A DNA stretch of 64,000 bases from a marine actinobacterium PHSC20C1 (lineage in GTDB: Bacteria > Actinomycetota > Actinomycetes > Actinomycetales > Microbacteriaceae). Where the stretch lies: contig CH672415.1 in assembly GCA_000153145.1 (NCBI GenBank), positions 765,208 to 829,207 on the forward strand. Reading direction: 5' to 3'. A model generated the notes under the pieces. The model was not told the origin of the DNA and did no database searches. It saw nothing but the letters and a program-made list of their open reading frames with translations. Of the stretch, positions 18,002 through 27,501 are shown piece after piece. Both the position numbers and the translations under genes were made by a program. Within the stretch, counting starts at the first letter, position 1, and the number at the start of each line of letters is the position of its first letter.

Positions 18002-20728
18002 GTGACGGTAAACGACCAGGACCCATACTCGGTAACCAACACCGACAAGGACCCGGAGGAAACCGCCGAGTGGAACGAATCACTCGACTCCCTCGTTGCA
18101 GCAAACGGCCCCCAGCGGGGTCGCGAAATCATGCTCAGCCTTTTGAAGCGCTCAAAAGATTTGCATCTTGGTGTGCCGATGGTTCCCACCACGGACTACA
18201 TCAACACCATCGCCAAAGACGATGAGCCTGATTTTCCCGGCGATGAGACGCTTGAGCGTCGCTATCGTGCCTGGATTCGCTGGAATGCAGCGATCACCGT
18301 ACACCGCGCACAGCGCCCCGGCATCGGTGTCGGTGGGCACATTTCGACCTATGCGTCATCCGCTGCTCTTTATGAAGTAGGGCACAACCACTTCTTCCGT
18401 GGTGCAGACCACGAATCTGGCGGAGATCAAATCTTCTACCAGGGTCACGCCTCCCCCGGAATGTACGCTCGCGCCTTCCTCGAAGGTCGTATGAGTGAAG
18501 ACCAACTCAAGGGTTTCCGCCAAGAGAAGTCGCAAGCTCCCAACGGCATTTCAAGCTACCCGCACCCTCGCCTCATGCCAGAGTTCTGGCAGTTTCCAAC
18601 AGTGTCGATGGGGCTCGGCCCGATCAATGCCATTTATCAGGCGCAAAACAACAAATACATCAGCAACCGTGGCATCCGCGACGTCTCAGAGAAGCAAGTG
18701 TGGGCGTTCCTCGGCGACGGCGAGATGGATGAGGTCGAAAGCCGAGGTGCCCTCCAGTGGGCTGCCAACGAGCAACTCGATAACCTCAACTTCGTCATCA
18801 ACTGCAACCTGCAGCGCCTCGACGGCCCGGTCCGCGGTAACGGAAAGATCATTCAGGAGCTCGAAAGCTTCTTCCGCGGTGCCGGCTGGAACGTCATCAA
18901 GGTCGTTTGGGGCCGCGAGTGGGATGACTTGCTCGCCAATGATCACGAGGGTGCCCTGCGCGACCTCATGAACCAGACCCCCGATGGCGACTACCAGACC
19001 TACAAGGCAGAGTCGGGAGCCTACGTCCGCGAGAACTTCTTCGGCCGCGATCCACGAACGCTCAAGATGGTCGAGCACCTTTCTGACGATCAGGTGTGGA
19101 ACCTCAAGCGCGGTGGCCACGACTACCGCAAGGTGTATGCAGCCTTCAAGGCAGCCAGCGAGCACAAGGGCCAGCCCACCGTCATCCTCGCGAAGACGGT
19201 TAAGGGCTACGGCCTCGGTCCCAGCTTCGAGGGCCGCAACGCGACCCACCAGATGAAGAAGCTCACGCTAGACAACCTCAAGAAGTTCCGCGACGAAATG
19301 CACATTCCGATTACGGATGCCGCACTCGAAGCAGATCCGTATCAGCCCCCGTTCTACCACCCCGGTGAAGACGACGAAGCGATTCAGTACTTGCAGGAGC
19401 GTCGTCGCGAACTCGGTGGTTACGTGCCAGAGCGCCGCACCAAGTACACGCAAATCGAGCTGCCTGAGGCGAAAACCTATGACGTCGTCAAGAAGGGCTC
19501 TGGTAAGCAGGAGATCGCCACGACGATGGCGTTCGCTCGACTGCTCAAGGACCTGCTGCGCGATAAGTCAATTGGTAACCGCATCGTTCCGATCATCCCG
19601 GATGAAGCACGCACGTTCGGTATGGACGCCTACTTCCCGACCGCGAAAATCTACAACCCCGCTGGGCAGCACTACACCTCGGTAGATCGCGAGCAATTGC
19701 TGGCCTACAAGGAGAGCCCGCAGGGTCAGATCGTGCACGTAGGAATCAACGAGGCTGGCGCTTTCGCAGCGTTCACCGCCGTTGGCACCTCGTATGCGAC
19801 TAATGGCGAACCGCTGATTCCGGTCTACGTGTTCTACTCAATGTTCGGCTTCCAGCGCACTGGCGATGCCATGTGGGCTGCCGGTGACCAGATGGCGCGC
19901 GGCTTTATCATGGGTGCCACCGCCGGACGCACAACGTTGACGGGTGAAGGTCTGCAGCACGCTGACGGTCACTCACTGTTGTTGGCATCTACTAACCCCG
20001 CGGTGATCAGCTACGACGCAGCATATGGGTATGAGCTTGGACACATTGTTCGCGATGGTATCGAGCGGATGTACGGCGGCAAGCACGAAGACCCCAACGT
20101 CATGTACTACCTAACGTTGTACAACGAGCCTCTTGTTCAGCCAGCTGAGCCGGAGAACTTCGACGTCGAGGGTGCGCTTAAGGGTATTTATCACTTGGCT
20201 TCTCCGACGATTACCGGCCCGAACGCGCAGTTGATGGCATCCGGTGTTGCGGTGCCGTGGGCGCTTGAGGCGCAGAAGCTTTTGGCCTCCGACTGGGGCG
20301 TTGCAGCGGATGTATGGTCTGTTACGTCGTGGACCGAATTGCGTCGCGAAGGTCTTGCGGCTGAGGAGCACAACTTCCTCTATCCGAATGAAGAAGCTCG
20401 TGTGCCCTATGTCACGTCGAAGCTTGCGGCGGCAAAGGGTCCCTTCGTGGCTCTAACCGACTTCATGCACGCAGTGCCCGATCAGATCCGCGCCTTCGTG
20501 CCTGGTGATTTTGCGACCTTGGGCGCTGATGATTTCGGTTTCTCGGACACGCGCGCAGCAGCACGACGCTTCTTCAAGATCGATAGCCACTCAATGGTTG
20601 TTCGTACCTTGCAGTCGCTTGTGAAGCGCGGCGAAATGGATCCCGCGGTTCTCGCTCAGGCAATCGAGAAGTACAGCCTCCACGACGTCAACGCGGGAAC
20701 AACCGGTTCTGCCGGCGGCGAAAGCTAG
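18002..20728 (+). CDS. aceE: Pyruvate dehydrogenase E1 component, homodimeric
   Basis: AceE decarboxylates pyruvate with thiamine diphosphate and passes the acetyl group to the E2 lipoyl arm, forming acetyl-CoA. The 908-residue length and single-chain form match the actinobacterial/E. coli type. The ThDP-Mg motif is [20 protein letters not shown] running to [15 protein letters not shown], and the [20 protein letters not shown] and [11 protein letters not shown] segments are typical. The start is GTG with GAAAGAGG upstream. It leads a rightward block of fatty acid genes, placing acetyl-CoA supply beside its consumer. E2 and E3 genes are not in the window. Confidence 0.97.
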   Translation: MTVNDQDPYSVTNTDKDPEETAEWNESLDSLVAANGPQRGREIMLSLLKRSKDLHLGVPMVPTTDYINTIAKDDEPDFPGDETLERRYRAWIRWNAAITVHRAQRPGIGVGGHISTYASSAALYEVGHNHFFRGADHESGGDQIFYQGHASPGMYARAFLEGRMSEDQLKGFRQEKSQAPNGISSYPHPRLMPEFWQFPTVSMGLGPINAIYQAQNNKYISNRGIRDVSEKQVWAFLGDGEMDEVESRGALQWAANEQLDNLNFVINCNLQRLDGPVRGNGKIIQELESFFRGAGWNVIKVVWGREWDDLLANDHEGALRDLMNQTPDGDYQTYKAESGAYVRENFFGRDPRTLKMVEHLSDDQVWNLKRGGHDYRKVYAAFKAASEHKGQPTVILAKTVKGYGLGPSFEGRNATHQMKKLTLDNLKKFRDEMHIPITDAALEADPYQPPFYHPGEDDEAIQYLQERRRELGGYVPERRTKYTQIELPEAKTYDVVKKGSGKQEIATTMAFARLLKDLLRDKSIGNRIVPIIPDEARTFGMDAYFPTAKIYNPAGQHYTSVDREQLLAYKESPQGQIVHVGINEAGAFAAFTAVGTSYATNGEPLIPVYVFYSMFGFQRTGDAMWAAGDQMARGFIMGATAGRTTLTGEGLQHADGHSLLLASTNPAVISYDAAYGYELGHIVRDGIERMYGGKHEDPNVMYYLTLYNEPLVQPAEPENFDVEGALKGIYHLASPTITGPNAQLMASGVAVPWALEAQKLLASDWGVAADVWSVTSWTELRREGLAAEEHNFLYPNEEARVPYVTSKLAAAKGPFVALTDFMHAVPDQIRAFVPGDFATLGADDFGFSDTRAAARRFFKIDSHSMVVRTLQSLVKRGEMDPAVLAQAIEKYSLHDVNAGTTGSAGGES

Positions 20729-20737
20729 GACGCCACC

Positions 20738-21928
20738 ATTCCCCCGGTACAGAAGACCAAGGCGCAGACGCTCGCTTGGTTGCGTGTCATTTCGGGCGAA
20801 CTTGCTACGGCGACCCTAAAACAGCTTGAGGACACGCTGCCCTGGTATGGCGAAATGCCACCAGGGCGGCGTTCCGCTGTCGGCCTCGTCGCGCAGGCCG
20901 GCATTACGAGCTTCATCAGTTGGTTCGAAGATCCCACCTCGACTCCGTGGATAGCCGCGGATGTTTTCGGCGCTGCTCCTCGCGAACTGCTTCGCTCGGT
21001 TTCACTCCAGCAAACGCTTCAGCTCATTCGCATCACGGTCGAAGTGGTTGAAGCTCGCGTAAAGGCAGATGATGACGTGCTGCGTGAGGCGATTTTGTTG
21101 TACTCGCGCGAGATTGCTTTTGCTGCTGCTGATGTTTACGCACGCGCTGCAGAAGCGCGCGGGTTGTGGGATGCACGTCTCGAAGCGCTCGTTGTCGATT
21201 CAATCCTCAGCGGCGAATACGACAATGAGCTCCCGAGTCGGATTGCTGCTTTGGGGTGGAACGGTCATGGCGAAGTCTGTGTCTTGGTTGGCACTGCCCC
21301 GCGGATGCTCGATGTCGACCAGTTGAGGCGAACCGCCCGCCATCTGGATGCCGACGTTTTGATCGGCGTGCAGGGCAATCGACTTGTACTAGTAATTGGC
21401 CGCGCGAGTCCGCGTTCCGAAAAGGCCGAAGATGCTGAGCCCCTTCCGTTCATTACGATCGCGGAGCAACTGGAACCTGGTTTCGGTACCGGATACTTGG
21501 TGTTGGGCCCAGAAGTTCCCAGTCTTGTTGACGCTTCTAAGAGCGCTAAAGCTGCTTTGGCAGGCTTTGCTGTTGCACGATCATGGCGGAACGCTCCACG
21601 GCCAACGCTCGCAAACGACTTGCTCCCTGAGCGCGCATTCGCTGGAGACCCGCTCGCGCGCTCCACCCTCATCAACAAGATTTACAAGCCGTTGCAGGCA
21701 CACTCGACCGACCTGCTTACGACACTCTGGTGCTACCTAGACAACGGCCGCTCGCTTGAAGCAACGGCACGCGAGCTCTTCGTGCACCCGAATACGGTGC
21801 GTTACCGACTGAAGCGTGTCAGCGAGGTCATCGGCTGGGATGCCACGGGGGCTCGCGAGGCGCTAATCCTGCAGGCAGCGCTGATTGTTGGCTCGATTTC
21901 TGATCCTGAGTCGGGCCGCTCCAACTAG
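20738..21928 (+). CDS. PucR-type transcriptional regulator of the fab cluster, probable ATT start
   Basis: The protein has about 396 residues with a C-terminal PucR-family helix-turn-helix (LDNGRSLEATARELFVHPNTVRYRLKRV). The N-terminal region includes LLRSVSLQQTLQLIRITVEVVE. A TTG at 20780 is the first ordinary start, but it has no ribosome binding site and would remove conserved-looking residues (QKTKAQTLAWLRVISGELAT). In the same frame an ATT at 20738 lies 7 nt after AGGA, 9 nt past the aceE stop, so I start there. In Microbacteriaceae such a regulator sits between aceE and fabD and probably controls fatty acid synthesis; this is inference from position. The mycobacterial analogue FasR is of another family. 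Confidence 0.75.
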   Translation: MPPVQKTKAQTLAWLRVISGELATATLKQLEDTLPWYGEMPPGRRSAVGLVAQAGITSFISWFEDPTSTPWIAADVFGAAPRELLRSVSLQQTLQLIRITVEVVEARVKADDDVLREAILLYSREIAFAAADVYARAAEARGLWDARLEALVVDSILSGEYDNELPSRIAALGWNGHGEVCVLVGTAPRMLDVDQLRRTARHLDADVLIGVQGNRLVLVIGRASPRSEKAEDAEPLPFITIAEQLEPGFGTGYLVLGPEVPSLVDASKSAKAALAGFAVARSWRNAPRPTLANDLLPERAFAGDPLARSTLINKIYKPLQAHSTDLLTTLWCYLDNGRSLEATARELFVHPNTVRYRLKRVSEVIGWDATGAREALILQAALIVGSISDPESGRSN

Positions 21929-21964
21929 CGCGACTCGCATTTTGGTGAATACACACAACGATCC

Positions 21965-21978
21965 CCCAAAGGTTTGGG
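21965..21978 (+). promoter_or_regulatory. Perfect inverted repeat in front of fabD
   Basis: CCCAAA-GG-TTTGGG is a perfect 6+6 dyad 46 nt before the fabD start and about 35 nt before its -10 box. It lies in the only sizeable gap (96 bp) between the regulator gene and fabD, so it is a good candidate operator for the PucR-type regulator. Flanking C and G runs extend the symmetry loosely. Confidence 0.5.
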
Positions 21979-22012
21979 TGGGGTTATCCAAGCGGTTCCG
22001 ACGAAAGATTGG

Positions 22013-22018
22013 CAGACT
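22013..22018 (+). promoter_or_regulatory. -10 box of fabD, leaderless
   Basis: CAGACT ends 6 nt before the GTG start and no ribosome binding site is present. It differs from the TANNNT consensus at the first base, as does the box of the polymerase gene near 37.7 kb. Confidence 0.45.
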
Positions 22019-22024
22019 AGCTAA

Positions 22025-22945
22025 GTGATTGTTGTAGTAGCGCCCGGCCAGGGCTCCCAGACCCCCGGATTTCTTGAGCCTTGGCTCGAGGATGCCGCAT
22101 TGCGCGATCAGCTCGGTGCGATCTCAGAGGTCGCGGGTATCGATCTCATCAAGCACGGAACCGTGTCAGACACCGACACTATTCGCGACACGGCCGTAGC
22201 CCAGCCGCTCATCGTCGCAGCGGGCATGCTGACCCTCAGTGCGCTAACTGCTGGCGATCGCCGCAAGCACATTGGTGCGGTGGCCGGTCACTCGGTCGGC
22301 GAGATTACTGCGGCAGCCGCTGCGGGAATCCTCACGGATGATGATGCGATTCGCTTCGTGGTCGAACGCGGTTCTGCGATGGCGTCGGCAGCCAGCCTCG
22401 AGACGACCGGAATGTCGGCCGTAATCGGTGGCGACGAAGTCGCGCTTCTCGAACTTCTTGCAGAACTCGGACTGCAGCCGGCAAACTTCAATGGCGGTGG
22501 GCAGATTGTTGTCGCCGGTGCACTGGATGCTCTTGCGAAACTCGCTGAACAGCCGCTCAAGGGAACGCGCGTTGTTCCACTTCAGGTCGCCGGTGCATTC
22601 CATACTCGCTTTATGCAGCCCGCAGTGGCGCACCTCGAAGCTTTTGCCGCTGGTCTCGACAAGCACGAGCCGACACTGCCGATCTACACCAACCGTGACG
22701 GTTCGTTGATCGAGAGTGGCGAACACTATGTGGATCTCCTCGTGGGTCAAGTTTCGTCTCCAGTGCGCTGGGATCTCACCATGAATTCTTTGGTGGATGC
22801 TGGCGTCACCGGAATCATTGAACTTGCGCCGGCAGGCGCACTCGTTGGTCTCGCGAAGCGTGGACTCCGGGGTATCCCGGCTGTCGCGGTCAAGACACCA
22901 GAAGACTTATCAGCAGCATTTGACCTGATGGAGGCCAACGCATGA
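22025..22945 (+). CDS. fabD: Malonyl-CoA:ACP transacylase
   Basis: FabD moves malonyl from CoA to acyl carrier protein, feeding chain elongation. The 306-residue protein has the nucleophile at Ser90 in VAGHSVGEITAAAAAG, the oxyanion Gln in VVVAPGQGSQTPG, the malonate-binding Arg region VVERGSAMASAA and the His of VAGAFHTRFMQPA. The start is GTG. Its stop overlaps the fabH start (ATGA), so the two are translationally coupled. Confidence 0.96.
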   Translation: MIVVVAPGQGSQTPGFLEPWLEDAALRDQLGAISEVAGIDLIKHGTVSDTDTIRDTAVAQPLIVAAGMLTLSALTAGDRRKHIGAVAGHSVGEITAAAAAGILTDDDAIRFVVERGSAMASAASLETTGMSAVIGGDEVALLELLAELGLQPANFNGGGQIVVAGALDALAKLAEQPLKGTRVVPLQVAGAFHTRFMQPAVAHLEAFAAGLDKHEPTLPIYTNRDGSLIESGEHYVDLLVGQVSSPVRWDLTMNSLVDAGVTGIIELAPAGALVGLAKRGLRGIPAVAVKTPEDLSAAFDLMEANA

Positions 22946-23946
22946 CCGCACCAACCCTCACCCAGTCCGCCGGGTCACAGTTCACCAAGATATACAGCTA
23001 CGGCGCCGCACGCGGTGATCTGATCGTCGACAATAATCAACTCGTAGAAGCGATTGATTCGAGCGATGAGTGGATTCAGCAGCGCACCGGAATGATCACG
23101 CGTCGTCGCGCTTCAGCCGGCATCCTCGCGCTCGATCTTGCAACGGATGCCGCCCGTGAGGCAATCGAGAAGTCGGGAATTGACCCGGCCGAGATCGGCG
23201 TCGTCATTGTCGCGACGATCAGCAACGTGCAACAATCTCCGTCAATTTCCGCCGTTGTTGCGGATAGGGTCGGCGCAAATCCAGCGGCTGCGTATGACAT
23301 GAATGCCGCGTGTGCAGGATTCAGCTATGCGGTGACTCAAGCAGATGCTCTCATTCGCGCGGGCGCCGCGAAGTTTGCCCTCGTCATCGGGGCTGAGAAG
23401 CTCTCGGACGTGGTCGATCCCACCGATCGTTCGATCTCGTTCCTGCTTGGCGATGGTGCTGGCGCCGTCATCATCGGTCCGAGCGACACCCCAGGAATTT
23501 CAGCCGCCGTGTGGGGTTCGGACGGTTCGAAAGCTGACGCGATCAAGATGAACGCAACTCTCGTCGACTTCCGCGAGGGTGACGCCGCCTGGCCCACCCT
23601 GCGCCAAGAGGGCCAGACAGTCTTCCGTTGGGCCGTCTGGGACATGGCGAAGGTTGCGAAGGAGGCGCTGGATGTCGCGGGTATCACCGCAGAAGATCTT
23701 GCAGCTTTCATCCCCCACCAGGCCAACATGCGCATCATCGACGAGTTTGCAAAGCAACTCAAGCTTCCTGAATCAGTCGTAATTGCTCGGGATATCGCCG
23801 ACACCGGAAACACTTCGGCGGCGTCAATTCCGCTGGCAACCCACCGTTTGCTCGAAGAGAACCCTGAGCTCAGCGGCGGACTCGCCCTGCAAATTGGCTT
23901 TGGTGCCGGACTCGTTTTTGGCGCACAAGTAATCGTTCTGCCCTAG
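22942..23946 (+). CDS. fabH: 3-oxoacyl-ACP synthase III
   Basis: FabH starts type II fatty acid synthesis by condensing an acyl-CoA with malonyl-ACP; in branched-chain-lipid actinobacteria it prefers branched primers. The 334-residue protein has the active-site Cys124 in DMNAACAGFSYAV, His in FIPHQANMRIID and Asn in DTGNTSAASIPLA, the full Cys-His-Asn triad. It follows fabD with a 4-nt overlap and precedes acpP by 69 nt. Confidence 0.96.
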   Translation: MTAPTLTQSAGSQFTKIYSYGAARGDLIVDNNQLVEAIDSSDEWIQQRTGMITRRRASAGILALDLATDAAREAIEKSGIDPAEIGVVIVATISNVQQSPSISAVVADRVGANPAAAYDMNAACAGFSYAVTQADALIRAGAAKFALVIGAEKLSDVVDPTDRSISFLLGDGAGAVIIGPSDTPGISAAVWGSDGSKADAIKMNATLVDFREGDAAWPTLRQEGQTVFRWAVWDMAKVAKEALDVAGITAEDLAAFIPHQANMRIIDEFAKQLKLPESVVIARDIADTGNTSAASIPLATHRLLEENPELSGGLALQIGFGAGLVFGAQVIVLP

Positions 23947-24015
23947 TAACACCGTGAAACGTGACTGCTGGCCTACACTGGCTAACGGTCAATTTACATC
24001 CCAAGGAGAAAACAC

Positions 24016-24264
24016 ATGGCACTGTCCACCGAAGAAGTCATGGCCGGACTGGCTGAGCTCATCAACGACGAGACCGGCATTGCGACCGACACTGTCGAGA
24101 TGGACAAGTCGTTCACCGATGACCTCGACATCGACTCGATTTCAATGATGACGATCGTCGTCAACGCTGAAGAGAAGTTCGACGTAAAGATCCCCGACGA
24201 AGAGGTAAAGAACCTCAAGACCGTCGGTGACGCCGTCACCTTTATCACCAACGCTCAAGGCTAG
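24016..24264 (+). CDS. acpP: Acyl carrier protein
   Basis: This 82-residue acidic four-helix protein carries growing acyl chains on phosphopantetheine. The attachment site is Ser41 in DLDIDSISMM; the usual DSL is DSI here. A strong ribosome binding site (AAGGAG) stands 7 nt before the ATG, fitting the high expression ACP needs. It sits between fabH and fabF. Confidence 0.96.
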   Translation: MALSTEEVMAGLAELINDETGIATDTVEMDKSFTDDLDIDSISMMTIVVNAEEKFDVKIPDEEVKNLKTVGDAVTFITNAQG

Positions 24265-24275
24265 AACGAGCTAAT

Positions 24276-24316
24276 CGCGGACGGCCAACCGACACTAAGT
24301 TCGGTTGGCCTCCGCG
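24276..24316 (+). promoter_or_regulatory. Long intercistronic hairpin between acpP and fabF
   Basis: The arms CGCGGA-C-GGCCAACCGA and TCGGTTGGCC-TCCGCG pair perfectly over 16 bp with one bulged C and an 8-nt loop (24293-24300). No T tract follows, so it is not a classical terminator. It begins 11 nt after the acpP stop and ends 66 nt before the fabF start. Likely roles are 3'-end protection of acpP mRNA or partial termination, giving more ACP than FabF. Confidence 0.7.
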
Positions 24317-24382
24317 CAGCACCCAGTGGATGCACAGACCCCTTGTGTGATTCCTGAGCCGTGTATTCAAAAGGAACGTGAA

Positions 24383-25618
24383 ATGACCAAAAAGATCGTT
24401 GTAACTGGCATCGGTGCCACTACGCCACTCGGCGGAACCGCGACTGAGTCGTGGAACGCCCTCCTTGCCGGTGAATCGGGCGCTCGTACGCTCGAACACG
24501 ACTGGGTTGCGGAGCACTCTCTCCCCGTGACCTTCGCCGCGCAGGCAAAAGTTCGACCCGAAGAGGTCTTGGAGCGCGTTGAGTACAAGCGACTCGACCC
24601 TTCTAGCCAATTTGCACTGATTTCCGCCCGCGAAGCATGGGCGGATGCGGGTTCGCCCGACGTGGACCCCGTGCGCATCGGTGTTGACTACTCCACCGGA
24701 ATTGGCGGGCTCTGGACACTTCTCGACGCGTGGGACACGCTGCGTGAAAAGGGACCGCGTCGCGTCTTGCCCATGACAATTCCAATGCTCATGCCGAATG
24801 CAGCAGCTGCCGCGATCAGTATGGCTATTCCCTCGCGCGCCTACGCTCGCACCGATGTTTCTGCGTGCGCATCGAGCACAGAAGCACTAGCGAACGCGTA
24901 TTCGCACCTTCAGGCCGGACTCGCTGATGTTGTCATCGCCGGTGGCACCGAAGCCGTAGTTCACCCCCTTCCGATCGCCGCGTTCGCATCGATGCAGGCG
25001 CTATCGAAGCGCAATGACGACCCGGCAACAGCATCCCGCCCCTACGACATATCACGTGATGGTTTCGTTCTCGGAGAAGGCGCTGCCACACTCGTGCTTG
25101 AGACCGAAGAGCACGCGTTGGCGCGTGGCGCAAGGATCTATGCGGAGCTTGCCGGGGGTGCAGTCACAAGTGACTCCTTCCACATCACCGCCCCGGATCC
25201 TGAGGGAACTGCAGCGGCTCGCGCCGTGCGCGATGCGCTCGAAGCTGCAGGCGCAACACCAGACCAAGTGACGCACATCAATGCTCATGCGACAAGTACG
25301 CCAGTCGGCGACATCGCTGAGTACAAGGCACTCTTGCGAATATTTGGCGACCACCTGCCCAACATTCCCGTTTCAGCCACAAAGGCTGCCACAGGCCACC
25401 TCCTGGGCGGCACAGGGGCACTCGAGGCAATCTTCACCGTGCTCGCTCTCCACCACCGCACTGCTCCCCCCACGATCAACCTGACTGAGCAGGATCCTGC
25501 GATTCCGCTCGATGTTGTTACTTCACCTCGCGACCTCGGGGCTGGGCCACAATTGGCGATCAGCAATTCATTTGGTTTCGGCGGCCACAACGCTGTCGCT
25601 GCCTTCCGTTCGGTCTAA
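24383..25618 (+). CDS. fabF: 3-oxoacyl-ACP synthase II
   Basis: FabF elongates acyl-ACP with malonyl-ACP. The 411 residues hold the Cys-His-His triad: Cys162 in TDVSACASSTEALAN, His in HINAHATSTPVGD, and His in KAATGHLLGGTGALEA, plus the C-terminal NSFGFGGHNA. I start at ATG 24383 (MTKKIVVTGIG) after AAAGGAAC; the frame is open 26 codons upstream without a family match. It closes the fab cluster; fabG, fabI/fabZ and acc genes are absent here. I see no clear terminator after it. Confidence 0.95.
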   Translation: MTKKIVVTGIGATTPLGGTATESWNALLAGESGARTLEHDWVAEHSLPVTFAAQAKVRPEEVLERVEYKRLDPSSQFALISAREAWADAGSPDVDPVRIGVDYSTGIGGLWTLLDAWDTLREKGPRRVLPMTIPMLMPNAAAAAISMAIPSRAYARTDVSACASSTEALANAYSHLQAGLADVVIAGGTEAVVHPLPIAAFASMQALSKRNDDPATASRPYDISRDGFVLGEGAATLVLETEEHALARGARIYAELAGGAVTSDSFHITAPDPEGTAAARAVRDALEAAGATPDQVTHINAHATSTPVGDIAEYKALLRIFGDHLPNIPVSATKAATGHLLGGTGALEAIFTVLALHHRTAPPTINLTEQDPAIPLDVVTSPRDLGAGPQLAISNSFGFGGHNAVAAFRSV

Positions 25619-25785
25619 ACCGAATCACCGAGACTGCTCACGCGGTACTCGTGGCATTCGAGTTGTCGCAGCAAAACGACGCTCTACCAAGACATCGCTC
25701 GGGGGATCCTCTGATCTTCACGGGCGATGTTTTGTTGTGCGCGAAAGCGTTAGCCGACATCGACAGAAATGTCTGACGCCGGCGC

Positions 25786-25791
25786 TACTGT
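25786..25791 (+). promoter_or_regulatory. -10 box of the alpha/beta hydrolase gene, leaderless
   Basis: TACTGT ends 6 nt before the ATG at 25798. The 179 bp between fabF and this start otherwise hold nothing I can name. Confidence 0.5.
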
Positions 25792-25797
25792 CTCGTT

Positions 25798-26718
25798 ATG
25801 GTTCAACCCGCCCTGCACAGCGTACGTACGCCTAGCCTCTCAATCTCGTATGAGTCCGTGAACGATGACGCAGAGACCACAGTCGTCCTGCTTCATGGCT
25901 TCCCCTACGACGTTCGCGCTTATGACGAGGTGGTACCCATACTTGCGAAGCGAGGCTTGCGGGTCATCGTGCCGTATCTTCGCGGCTTTGGGCAGACTCG
26001 ATTTGCTAGCTCTGCGATCGTTCGGTCAGGTCAGCAGGCCGCTTTGGCTCAGGATTTGATTGACCTTCTTGACGCCCTCGGAATCGAGAAAGCTGTGGTC
26101 GCCGGCTACGACTGGGGCGGGCGAGCTGCGTGCATCGCGTCGGCACTATTCCCCGAACGCATCATCGGTCTCGTCTCAGTCGATGGCTACAACATTCAGA
26201 ATATTGCGTCGGCACATCAGCCGGCGCCACCTGAAGAAGAGGCGACATACTGGTACCAGTATTATTTCCAGACCCAACGTGGTCGCTACGGACTTGAACA
26301 GAACAGGGACGAACTGTGTCAACTGCTCTGGCGCAACTGGTCGCCCACGTGGGAGCAAGCAGAGACAGCGTTTCTGCGGACGAGCCCGAGCCTGCACAAC
26401 CCTGACTTCGTCGACGTCGTCATTCACTCGTATCGGCACCGTTATGGCGCGGCAGACGGCGACCCGCACTACCAAGAACTTGAAGATCGCCTGCTTACTC
26501 AGCCACAAATAACGGTGCCGACAATCGTCCTCGATTGCGCTGCAGACGGAGTTGGCGTCTCCTACGCCGAGGCCGACTCAGCGAAATTTGAGGGCCCGTA
26601 TGAATTCCGTACTCTAGACGGCATCGGTCACAACGCCCCTCAGGAGTCACCGAATGACTTCGCCCGCGCGGCTCTAGATGTACTCGATATGGCACGGATT
26701 CACGCGTCAGAGGATTGA
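25798..26718 (+). CDS. Alpha/beta hydrolase, epoxide hydrolase/dehalogenase-like
   Basis: The 306-residue protein has the oxyanion motif LLHGFPYDVRAYDEV near residue 31 and the nucleophile elbow VVAGYDWGGRAAC with Asp105 as nucleophile. The Asp nucleophile is typical of epoxide hydrolases and haloalkane dehalogenases rather than esterases. The catalytic His is in DGIGHNAPQESP. A tyrosine-rich cap region (EATYWYQYYFQTQRG) follows the elbow, and cap tyrosines would suit epoxide opening. The true substrate is unknown. It stands alone behind a leaderless promoter. Confidence 0.83.
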   Translation: MVQPALHSVRTPSLSISYESVNDDAETTVVLLHGFPYDVRAYDEVVPILAKRGLRVIVPYLRGFGQTRFASSAIVRSGQQAALAQDLIDLLDALGIEKAVVAGYDWGGRAACIASALFPERIIGLVSVDGYNIQNIASAHQPAPPEEEATYWYQYYFQTQRGRYGLEQNRDELCQLLWRNWSPTWEQAETAFLRTSPSLHNPDFVDVVIHSYRHRYGAADGDPHYQELEDRLLTQPQITVPTIVLDCAADGVGVSYAEADSAKFEGPYEFRTLDGIGHNAPQESPNDFARAALDVLDMARIHASED

Positions 26719-26868
26719 ACGACATCCATCGTGTTGAGTGCACTCTCCGTCGAACTCCGATGCGGCGGAGTCAAACACAACGTCGAGACAGTCTTGCCAC
26801 TCCACAAGTGGAATGCCCGTATCAGCCGCTGTCTCTAGCGTGTGAGTACGTTCCGAGAGCACTGTCAT
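26707..26868 (-). CDS. Small 53-residue protein coupled to the DUF3145 gene
   Basis: The ATG overlaps the TGA of the DUF3145 gene in an ATGA junction, so it would be translated by the same ribosomes. The protein starts MTVLSERTHTLETAAD, continues LVEWQDCLDVVFDSAASEFD and ends GECTQHDGCRSIL. It is acidic, has three cysteines and no membrane segment. Codon choice looks like that of neighbouring genes. The 3' end overlaps the end of the convergent hydrolase gene by 12 bp. I do not recognise a family. The evidence is the overlap, the intact frame and coding-like composition. Confidence 0.5.
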   Translation of the reverse strand: MTVLSERTHTLETAADTGIPLVEWQDCLDVVFDSAASEFDGECTQHDGCRSIL

Positions 26869-27368
26869 CCCACCTTGTGTAGCCAGACAACCGCGGAGTC
26901 TTGACCGGCATGGCGGAACGACTCAAGTTCGTCATCCCACGCTTGCCCCAGGGCCAAGCGGAGTTCACGGTGAAGCTCGAAGGCATCAGAACCGGCGACC
27001 TCCATCGCGTAACGAACCCGGTCTTCAGGAATAACCACATTGCCGACACTGTCAGTCTGCGCAAAGAATATTCCAAGGTCAGGAGTGTGCATCCACCGAC
27101 CGCCGTCACTGCCTGCACCCGGGTCTTCTGTCACTTCGAAACGAAGGTGCTCCCATCCGCGGAGCGAGGAAGCAAGCTTGGCACCAGAGCCTTGCGGGCC
27201 CTCCCAATAGAACTCGGCCCGCTGGGAACCCTTGAGAACTGGCTGGTCATCCCAATCAAAGTTCACGGCACGTTCAAGGGCGCGACCGGCAGCCCACTCG
27301 ATGTGAGGGCAGAGCGCGCGAGGAGCAGAGTGCACGTAGAGCACTCCGCGAGCGTTTTGTGCAGTCAC
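26865..27368 (-). CDS. DUF3145 family protein
   Basis: The 167-residue cytoplasmic protein matches the actinobacterial DUF3145 family, with an opening ARGVLYVHSAPRALCPHIEW, a centre RAEFYWEGPQGSGAKLASSL and a C-terminal helix ELHRELRLALGQAWDDELE. Its function is unknown. The start is GTG with GGAG 5 nt upstream. It is leftward, with a 164-bp upstream gap and a coupled small gene downstream. Confidence 0.9.
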   Translation of the reverse strand: MTAQNARGVLYVHSAPRALCPHIEWAAGRALERAVNFDWDDQPVLKGSQRAEFYWEGPQGSGAKLASSLRGWEHLRFEVTEDPGAGSDGGRWMHTPDLGIFFAQTDSVGNVVIPEDRVRYAMEVAGSDAFELHRELRLALGQAWDDELESFRHAGQDSAVVWLHKVG

Positions 27369-27501
27369 GATATCTCCGTTCCGTTTGGGTGCGACTTCCC
27401 CATCGACCCATGAACGGTGCTTGTGACAACACTGGAACTGTTAAATTGTGCGGCGAACCGCTTGGGGACATTATCGCCGAAGAATCAAGCAAAATACAAG
27501 C

